A DNA stretch of 29,292 nucleotides from Verrucomicrobiales bacterium. GTDB taxonomy: Bacteria; Verrucomicrobiota; Verrucomicrobiia; Verrucomicrobiales; DEV007. The notes beneath the pieces are model-generated. The model saw nothing but the letters and a program-made list of their open reading frames with translations. It was not told the DNA's origin and made no database searches. This document shows, piece after piece, positions 23,336-29,292 of this stretch. The stretch lies in the NCBI GenBank assembly GCA_002696885.1, contig NZSO01000037.1:1-29292 (forward strand), read 5' to 3'. The stretch's first letter is position 1. Every line of letters starts with the position of its first letter. Position numbers and translations under genes: made by a program.

Positions 23336-25198
23336 ATGTCACTCCTAAGATCAATGGCGACAGTCAGCGGATTCACCGCTCTGAGTCGAATTCTAGGATT
23401 TGTAAGAGACATTTTAATGGGATACTTTTTGGGCAGTAGCCATGCAGCCGATGCATTTTTTGCAGCTTTTAAATTCCCAAACATCTTTCGAAGAATATTT
23501 GGTGAAGGTGCATTTAATTCAGCATTTGTACCGCTTTTCTCAAAAGAGCTGACGGCGAAGGGCCAAAAAGAGGCAATGCAATTTGCTAGTCAAACTTTTT
23601 CAATACTGGCAATCATATTATCAATACTAACCATCATTGCAATTCCACTCATGAGCTGGATTACAATGGTTCATGCACCAGGGTTTAAGGCTGCTCAAAC
23701 ATTTCACATAGAATCAAATGCAGTCACCAAAGAAGTTTCTTTTGATCTTAAAATCAAAGGGTCCAGGGACATTTATTTTGTGGTAGAAAATGGAGGTAAT
23801 GCAAAGGTCAAAAATATTTACTTAACCAAAAACAATAAAGAAACGGAAGTACTTGTAGAAGAGCTACAAACAGTTGATGAGAAAGATAAGTGGATCAAAA
23901 AATATACCCTCTTAAAAAATCAGAACCACAACCGCATTAAGGGTAATGTGCTACTAACTAATTCCGAAAATAAAAATGCAGTTTTAAGTATTTATAGAAA
24001 TCATCCAGACACGTTCAACCTAACCGTCACGCTTTCTAAAATAACTTTTATCTATCTACTCTGCATGGCGCTGGTTGCCCACATGAGCGGAGTACTTAAT
24101 ACAATCAAAATATTTGGAATGCCGGCAGCCGCCCCTGTTCTACTGAACATGACCTTTTTGGTTGGCTTTGTTTGTTCGTCTATTTTTCTTGGTATCAAAG
24201 GGGATGCAGTCAAATTCGCCCACGTGGCTGCTTGGTGTGTATTCATCGCAGGTTTTCTTCAATTAGCTGCTCTATACTTCACTTGTCTTCGCCATGGATT
24301 GCGAATCAAATTCTGTAAACCAAAGATAAGCCCTAAAATTAAAAGACTTTTTATTCTTATGGGGCCTGGAGTTCTCGCCGCTGGCATTCAACAAATCAAC
24401 CTGCTTGTAGGCAGTGTGATAGCATCATTTAGGGAGGGTGCTATTTCCTATCTTTACTATTCCGAAAGAGTCTATCAACTTCCTTTGGGAATGATAGGCA
24501 TCGGATTAGGAGTAATACTTTTACCAGAAGTTACTAAAAGACTTAGAGGTGGTGACCAAAGAGGAGCTATTACAAGTATGAATAGAGGGGTCGAACTTGC
24601 GATGCTATTGACTATTCCTGCTACTGTAGCACTGATCATTATTCCTTATCCAATAATCTCAACGCTTTTTGAACACGGAGCGTTTACAAAAGAAGATGCA
24701 AATTTAACCGCACTTTCTTTAGCTGGATTTTCTCTTGGAATACCAGGATACGTTCTCGCAAAAGTTCTCCAACCCGGATACTTTGCTAGAGAAAACACCA
24801 AAACTCCCATGCTCATCGCTGGTGTGACCGTCCTGGTTAATATCATTTTTTCGATAATGCTTTTTGACTCTTTAGGGCACATTGGAATCGCTATAGCAAC
24901 AAGCATAGCGGCATGGGTCAATGTGAGTTTATTGATGTTTGGGTTAAGAAATTTCTGGAAACCAGATGAAAGGTTAAAATCAAGATTTCCAAAAATCTTA
25001 ATCGCTAGCTCAATTATGGGTGCATCACTTTGGGCTCTTCAAAAAACAATTGCTGAAATGTTCAATCATCATTTTTGGATCCGTTTAGGAGGGGTTTCAT
25101 TATTAGTGATCGTTGGAATAATTATTTACTTTTACGCAGTCTTTAAATTAAAGGCTTCCAGCCTAAGTGAACTCAAAGCAGATTTTAAAAAATCATAA
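23336..25198 (+). CDS. murJ: Lipid II flippase MurJ with an extra periplasmic-loop domain
   Basis: 620 residues against roughly 510-520 for ordinary MurJ. Family features: SRILGFVRD (about 17-25), ADAFFAAFKFPNIFRRIFGE, GAFNSAFVPLFS, then the later VGSVIASFREGAISYLYYSERVYQLPLGMIG segment and C-terminal helices. MurJ flips lipid II across the inner membrane for peptidoglycan synthesis. Between APGF (Gly116-Phe117) and NLTVTLSKITFIYLL (from about 228) lie about 100 extra hydrophilic residues with alternating strand-like pattern (EVSFDLKIKGSRDIYFVVEN). In other MurJ proteins only about ten residues link these points. The position is the TM3-TM4 loop, on the periplasmic side. The frame is intact, with no sign of a frameshift. 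It is cotranscribed with tsaC. Confidence 0.94.
   Translation: MSLLRSMATVSGFTALSRILGFVRDILMGYFLGSSHAADAFFAAFKFPNIFRRIFGEGAFNSAFVPLFSKELTAKGQKEAMQFASQTFSILAIILSILTIIAIPLMSWITMVHAPGFKAAQTFHIESNAVTKEVSFDLKIKGSRDIYFVVENGGNAKVKNIYLTKNNKETEVLVEELQTVDEKDKWIKKYTLLKNQNHNRIKGNVLLTNSENKNAVLSIYRNHPDTFNLTVTLSKITFIYLLCMALVAHMSGVLNTIKIFGMPAAAPVLLNMTFLVGFVCSSIFLGIKGDAVKFAHVAAWCVFIAGFLQLAALYFTCLRHGLRIKFCKPKISPKIKRLFILMGPGVLAAGIQQINLLVGSVIASFREGAISYLYYSERVYQLPLGMIGIGLGVILLPEVTKRLRGGDQRGAITSMNRGVELAMLLTIPATVALIIIPYPIISTLFEHGAFTKEDANLTALSLAGFSLGIPGYVLAKVLQPGYFARENTKTPMLIAGVTVLVNIIFSIMLFDSLGHIGIAIATSIAAWVNVSLLMFGLRNFWKPDERLKSRFPKILIASSIMGASLWALQKTIAEMFNHHFWIRLGGVSLLVIVGIIIYFYAVFKLKASSLSELKADFKKS
23693..24002 (+). 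other. Insertion encoding a ~100-residue beta-rich domain within murJ
   Basis: This part of murJ (about residues 120-222) has no counterpart in ordinary MurJ. It contains FHIESNAVTKEVSFDL, RDIYFVVENGGNAKVK, NIYLTKNNKETEVLVEEL, YTLLKNQNHNRIKGNVLL and NAVLSIYRNH. The pattern of alternating hydrophobic residues, Asn/Gly/Lys-rich turns and near absence of membrane-type stretches suggests a beta-sandwich. No cysteines. I see no flanking direct repeats that would show a recent insertion. Confidence 0.75.
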
Positions 25199-25243
25199 TC
25201 AGAAGCCAGAAAACTTACTCCTGAATAATTTGATATTAATTAA

Positions 25244-25270
25244 TTTCATTTCCTGCTTCATGTATATAAT
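25244..25270 (+). promoter_or_regulatory. Candidate sigma-70 promoter for panC
   Basis: A perfect TATAAT (25265-25270) lies 26 bp before the panC start in a 98-bp gap after murJ. The -35 is weak (TTTCAT at 25244 with a 15-bp spacer, or AATTTC at 25242 with 17). The surroundings are very AT-rich, so chance is possible. Confidence 0.4.
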
Positions 25271-25296
25271 TCATAATTATTAATTAGTCGATACGC

Positions 25297-26133
25297 ATGC
25301 AGGTAATTAGAACAATCAAAGAATTATCTGTTTTGGAAAAATCCAAAACGGTTGTCCTTGTTCCTACAATGGGTGCTTTGCACGAAGGGCATCGAAAATT
25401 AATACAAGAGGGAAGCACCCTCAAGACTGATAATGTAACGTTAATCGTCTCAATTTATATCAATCCAATTCAATTTAATGATGCAGTGGACTTGGAGAAA
25501 TATCCCCGGACTATTGATGAGGACTATAAAATGTGTGAAGAAGAAGGAGTCGATATCATTTTTATGCCATCAGATTCAGAGATGTATCCTAGCCGACCAT
25601 TGGTAAACGTCACTGAAACCAGTTTATCTAAAGGACTATGCGGTTCAAAAAGACCCGGCCACTTTGATGGTGTCTGCACGGTAGTGACGAAACTTTTTAA
25701 TCTAATAAAACCAAATTATGCGGTTTTTGGTAAAAAAGATTACCAGCAGTTATCTGTCATTCGCCAACTCGTTAAGGATTTAAATTATGATATAAAAATA
25801 GTTGCCGTTGACACCCAGAGAGAAGTCAATGGCCTTGCGATAAGCTCTAGAAACCAACAATTAACCACTAAAGAAAAAGAAAAGTCTGCCGTCATTTACA
25901 AAGCATTGAATGCGATGGCAAAAAGTAGCAGAACGGTATCCAGTGAAATTATAGACTTAGGCAAATCAATCCTAGAAGAAGAGTCAAAATGCATTCATAT
26001 TGATTATATTGAAATCGTAGATAGAACAAACTTGAATAAACTTGAAATCATTGACAGGCCAGCGCTAGCAGCAATCGCGGTTAAAGTTGGAAAAACAAGA
26101 CTAATCGATAATATTGAAATCGATTTTGAATAA
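25297..26133 (+). CDS. panC: Pantothenate synthetase
   Basis: 278 residues, the normal length. It condenses pantoate with beta-alanine using ATP, the last step of pantothenate synthesis before CoA. Seen: VPTMGALHEGH (22-32, the HIGH-like motif), NPIQFN, KRPGHFDGVCTVVTKLFN, GKKDYQQLSVIRQLV (from about 145) and AISSRNQQL (from about 181, the KMSKS-like loop). All substrate-binding blocks are present. The ATG at 25297 places the first strand at the family position. It has its own short upstream region with a TATAAT and is followed by nadB after 64 bp. Confidence 0.95.
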   Translation: MQVIRTIKELSVLEKSKTVVLVPTMGALHEGHRKLIQEGSTLKTDNVTLIVSIYINPIQFNDAVDLEKYPRTIDEDYKMCEEEGVDIIFMPSDSEMYPSRPLVNVTETSLSKGLCGSKRPGHFDGVCTVVTKLFNLIKPNYAVFGKKDYQQLSVIRQLVKDLNYDIKIVAVDTQREVNGLAISSRNQQLTTKEKEKSAVIYKALNAMAKSSRTVSSEIIDLGKSILEEESKCIHIDYIEIVDRTNLNKLEIIDRPALAAIAVKVGKTRLIDNIEIDFE

Positions 26134-26197
26134 AAATTTCACCAACGAGTGCATAAAAGCTGCTTAATTATTAGATTACAATATCAATAAACATTTA

Positions 26198-27793
26198 ATG
26201 ATTGAATACGATTATGTAGTCGTTGGAACTGGAGTTTCAGGACTGAGTTTCGCACTAGAGGCCTCTAAACATGGCAGCGTTGCGGTGATTACAAAGCGTG
26301 CTTCTGAAAACTCAAACACATCTTGGGCACAGGGTGGAATTTGTTGTGTAGCCGATGATAACGATTCATTCGAATCTCACATCAAAGACACGATTGATGC
26401 TGGAGCGGGTCTATGCGATTACGATGTTGTTAAAACAATTGTTGAGTCCGCTCCTGATGCCATTGATAAAATGGTTAACATTGGAGTTCAATTTGATAAA
26501 AACTCGAACGGAAATTATGAGTTAGGAAAAGAAGGAGGGCACTCTCAGAGAAGGGTGCTCCATTCTAAAGACACCACAGGCAAAGAAATATCTGAAAAAC
26601 TTATTCTCTCTGCTCAGTCTTCAAAAAACATAAAAATTTTTGAACATCATTTTGCAATTGATGTTGTTACCACCGAAAAGTTAGGCATCTCCGGAACTAA
26701 TCAGGTTGCAGGGATTTATGCACTAAACGAATCCACTGGAGAGATACTGACATTCAGATCTGATAATGTGATTTTATGCACTGGGGGCTGTGGCAGGGTA
26801 TATCTTTATACGACTAATCCAGACATTGCCACCGGAGACGGTCTTGCTATGGCTTATAGGGCTGGAGCAGAAATATCAAATATGGAGTTTATCCAATTTC
26901 ACCCGACCTGCCTCTATCATCATGAGCTGAAGAATTTTCTTATATCCGAAGCAGTTAGAGGAGAAGGCGCAAAACTGATAGGTAAAGATGGTAAGGAATT
27001 TATGCACAAGTACGACCCAAGGGGATCGTTAGCACCAAGAGATATCGTGGCGAGAGCTATCGATCACGAAATAAAAAAAACAGGTGAGCCTTGCGTCTAT
27101 GTTGACATTAGACATAAAACCAAAGAATACATTGAAGACAGGTTTCCAAACATTTATAAAACCTGTTTATCAGTAAACATTGATCCAGCAAAAGATCCTA
27201 TTCCTGTTGTTCCTGCAGCCCACTATCAATGCGGTGGAGTCAAAACCGACGTCAACGGCAAAACCTCGATAAATGGACTTTATGCAATCGGTGAAGTTGC
27301 GTGCACTGGGCTTCATGGAGCAAACAGGCTTGCCTCAAACTCTTTACTCGAAGGAGCTGTAATGGCTTTCAGGGCAATTCAAGACATAAATAGTGTAAGT
27401 AAAAATACCAGAGAGAAAAGGAATGACTTTGTTATTCCTGACTGGACTAGCGGTGAAGCTGAAGACGTTGATGAGCTAGTGGTTATTTATCATAATTGGG
27501 ATGAAATAAGGCGATTAATGTGGGACTATGTGTCAATTGTTAGAACAAACAAAAGATTAAAAAGGGCTGCCACTAGATTATTGAATTTAAAGAAAGAGGT
27601 TCAGGAGTTCTATTGGAACTTTAAAATTTGCAGCGAACTTTTGGAGTTAAGAAATCTTGTCGAAACTGCGACCTTAGTGGTTAATTGTGCCCAGAAAAGA
27701 AAAGAGAGCCGTGGATTGCATTACACACTCGACTTTCCCGAGACTGACCGTTGCGAAAACCCAAATAATACAGTCATCAAATTACAAAAATAA
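26198..27793 (+). CDS. nadB: L-aspartate oxidase
   Basis: 531 residues. This FAD enzyme oxidises aspartate to iminoaspartate, the first step of de novo NAD synthesis. Seen: dinucleotide-binding VVVGTGVSGLSFALEAS (from residue 7), NTSWAQGGIC (40-49), EGGHSQRRVLH, the active-site EFIQFHPTCLY (about 229-239), SEAVRGEGAKL, PAAHYQCGGV (about 339-348) and GEVACTGLHGANRLASNSLLE. The C-terminal helical domain is complete. nadA and nadC are not in view. It follows panC by 64 bp, and its stop is 18 bp from that of the convergent ABC exporter gene. ATG without SD. Confidence 0.95.
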   Translation: MIEYDYVVVGTGVSGLSFALEASKHGSVAVITKRASENSNTSWAQGGICCVADDNDSFESHIKDTIDAGAGLCDYDVVKTIVESAPDAIDKMVNIGVQFDKNSNGNYELGKEGGHSQRRVLHSKDTTGKEISEKLILSAQSSKNIKIFEHHFAIDVVTTEKLGISGTNQVAGIYALNESTGEILTFRSDNVILCTGGCGRVYLYTTNPDIATGDGLAMAYRAGAEISNMEFIQFHPTCLYHHELKNFLISEAVRGEGAKLIGKDGKEFMHKYDPRGSLAPRDIVARAIDHEIKKTGEPCVYVDIRHKTKEYIEDRFPNIYKTCLSVNIDPAKDPIPVVPAAHYQCGGVKTDVNGKTSINGLYAIGEVACTGLHGANRLASNSLLEGAVMAFRAIQDINSVSKNTREKRNDFVIPDWTSGEAEDVDELVVIYHNWDEIRRLMWDYVSIVRTNKRLKRAATRLLNLKKEVQEFYWNFKICSELLELRNLVETATLVVNCAQKRKESRGLHYTLDFPETDRCENPNNTVIKLQK

Positions 27794-27795
27794 TC

Positions 27796-27808
27796 CACCG
27801 ATTCGGTG
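27796..27808 (-). terminator. Small hairpin between convergent nadB and ABC exporter stops
   Basis: CACCG-ATT-CGGTG, a 5-bp GC-rich stem with a 3-nt loop, sits exactly in the 18-bp gap. On the minus strand it is followed by GATTATTTTTG, a broken T-tract, so it could end the ABC gene. On the plus strand there is no T-tract. The short stem makes it a weak candidate. Confidence 0.4.
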
Positions 27809-27811
27809 AAA

Positions 27812-29292
27812 TTATAGATCGTAATCTTCTGATTCAATCCTTTGGCCAAACTGCATATCGTAGAGCCTTTTGTAGACAAGAGAATTCTTAAGCAATTCTT
27901 TGTGCTCTCCAATAGCAGTAATACGACCATTCTCCATGACTACAATTTTATCTGCATTCAAGATTGTTGAAAGCCTGTGAGCGATTGCGATGGTTGTCTT
28001 TCCACTTGAAAGCTCTTCAATGGCACCCTGGATGACTTTCTCTGATCGTGAGTCAAGGGCCGAGGTCGCTTCATCAAGTAAAAGAATTGGAGCGTTTTTT
28101 AAGATCGCTCGAGCTATACTGATTCTTTGTTTTTGTCCACCCGACAACTTATCCCCTTTATCTCCAACGACACTTTGATATCCCTTTGGTTGCAACTCGA
28201 TAAACTCATGGGCATGTGCCATTTTTGCCGCACCTATAACCTCTTCATCAGAAGCATCTAACTTACCATACCGAATATTTTCCATTATTGTATCGTGGAA
28301 GAGAAATGTATTTTGATTAACAACACCTATATGATCACGGAGAACCGATTGGTTGATTTTTTTAATATCTGTTCCGTCTATCTTTAAGACCCCTTGGGTA
28401 GGATCATAAAATCGTAAAATTAATGAAAATAAAGTGCTTTTTCCCGCCCCGCTCTCACCTACCAGCGCATAATTTTTACCTGGTTCGATAGTGAAATCAA
28501 TGTCCTGAACAGCGAACGTTTCATCACCATAGGAATGACTAATGTTATCGAAAGATATTTCTCCACGACATGAATCAAAATCAACAGGCTCCTTTTCATC
28601 CCTAACACTAGGGACTCTATCCATCATTCTAAAGACTTTAGCCGTTGCCGCGAGTGACTTCTGCAACAACACTGAAATTCGACTCATCGTCTTGGCCGGA
28701 GGGTACAATAGCACCAAGCCAGCATTCAAAGCCAAGAACTTTCCGGGCCCACCCTCACCTGGGAAGAAAGCACAATAGACAAGGGCAGCTCCAACTCCAA
28801 ACGAGGCAACGACCTCGACGAGAGGGCTAACGATTTCCATCGCCTTTCGCCATCGCATAATAAAAGTCATCATTCTCGTATTCGCCGAAACAAATTTACC
28901 CACCTCGTGGTTCTCTCTTGAATAGCTTTTAACCACTTGAACTCCTGAAATCGCCTCCTGCATAACCACCATCATCCTTTCGGCTTCCTCTTCCTCTTTA
29001 CTTCCTGATTTTCTGACTTTTCTACTAGCCAAAATCACTGGCAAAATGCAAAGCGGAAATAAAACAAGCGCACAAAGAGCGAATTTCCAATCAATATAAA
29101 AAATGGCAGCAACCGCCGAAACGATGGCTATGGGCTGTTTAATGATATCACTTGAAGCAGTGGTTAAAGTTTCTTGTGCAAGCCGTGTCTGGTTAAACAC
29201 GGTTTGCATAATTTCTCCTCCTTTATTCTGATTGAAATAGTCAAGAGATTGCCCCATGAGCTTTCGATAAAGTTTAACTCTTATATCGCTCA
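27812..29292 (-). CDS. ABC exporter, fused permease-ATPase, MsbA-like (partial, N-terminus outside window)
   Basis: About 493 residues are visible. The frame stays open through the right edge (SDIRVKLYRKLMGQSLDYF), so the Met at 29257 is internal and the true start lies outside. Membrane segments: two hydrophobic helices around PIAIVSAVAAIFYIDWKFAL and CALVLFPLCILPVIL, then VASFGVGAALVYCAFF and the last helix before the ATPase. ATPase motifs: GESGAGKST, Q-loop VNQNTFLF, LSGGQKQR signature, ILLLDEATSALD and AIAHRLSTI. The family exports lipids or drugs as homodimers. In Gram-negative bacteria MsbA flips lipid A core, but substrate cannot be read from sequence and lipid A specificity is not shown. 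Convergent with nadB. Confidence 0.92.
   Translation of the reverse strand, partial: SDIRVKLYRKLMGQSLDYFNQNKGGEIMQTVFNQTRLAQETLTTASSDIIKQPIAIVSAVAAIFYIDWKFALCALVLFPLCILPVILASRKVRKSGSKEEEEAERMMVVMQEAISGVQVVKSYSRENHEVGKFVSANTRMMTFIMRWRKAMEIVSPLVEVVASFGVGAALVYCAFFPGEGGPGKFLALNAGLVLLYPPAKTMSRISVLLQKSLAATAKVFRMMDRVPSVRDEKEPVDFDSCRGEISFDNISHSYGDETFAVQDIDFTIEPGKNYALVGESGAGKSTLFSLILRFYDPTQGVLKIDGTDIKKINQSVLRDHIGVVNQNTFLFHDTIMENIRYGKLDASDEEVIGAAKMAHAHEFIELQPKGYQSVVGDKGDKLSGGQKQRISIARAILKNAPILLLDEATSALDSRSEKVIQGAIEELSSGKTTIAIAHRLSTILNADKIVVMENGRITAIGEHKELLKNSLVYKRLYDMQFGQRIESEDYDL

Noticed and set aside
23336..25198. Frameshift or misassembly as cause of the long MurJ loop
   Set aside because: The frame is continuous, and family sequence continues in the same frame on both sides of the insert.
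29257..29257. ATG at 29257 as start of the ABC exporter
   Set aside because: The frame continues upstream without a stop to the window edge, with sequence typical of the exporter (VKLYRKLMGQSLDYF), and the membrane domain would be truncated.

Overview
This is a densely coded, AT-rich window that looks like the chromosome of a marine Verrucomicrobiota bacterium, most plausibly of the Opitutae/Puniceicoccales type. That assignment is an inference. It rests on the giant exported protein combining lamin-tail, CotH and cadherin-like domains with a C-terminal DPDxDGxSNLLEFALG motif, on the PQQ-like propeller secretome protein, and on the low use of Shine-Dalgarno sites. Most starts here have no obvious SD (tsaC, murJ, nadB, queG, recD2). 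Clear exceptions are the prolyl oligopeptidase gene and the small CBM-like gene. I saw no rRNA, tRNA, CRISPR array, insertion sequence or phage genes, and no gene-free stretch longer than 300 bases.

Left part (1-5830, all minus strand). Reading in the direction of transcription, there is a secreted protein of unknown function, a membrane-anchored GspG-like protein without a prepilin signature, an exported PQQ-like beta-propeller protein, YjbQ (ATGA overlap), an aldo/keto reductase-family protein, and an S9 oligopeptidase that runs off the left edge. Next comes recD2 on the plus strand (5885-8134). It is convergent with an SDR gene, and the two share a TTAA that holds both stop codons. An SRPBCC gene lies divergent to the SDR.

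Middle (9342-20438, minus). One gene of about 10.3 kb encodes a 3428-residue exported modular protein, followed 36 bp later by a small exported CBM/jelly-roll protein. The giant protein has a signal peptide, seven cadherin-like repeats (two split by large inserts at the same place), one lamin-tail domain, a CotH-type domain, a parallel beta-helix region, three more lamin-tail domains and a Ca-binding-like C-terminal motif. A roughly 160-residue module with a DDGAAVYxNG core occurs three times. This is the most unusual locus in the window.

Right part (20613-29292) is housekeeping. aroK and queG are on the minus strand, divergent from tsaC (Sua5 type) and murJ on the plus strand. panC and nadB follow, then the convergent end of an MsbA-like ABC exporter that runs off the right edge. 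The MurJ flippase carries an extra hydrophilic segment of about 100 residues in the periplasmic loop between TM3 and TM4. This is the second point of real interest.
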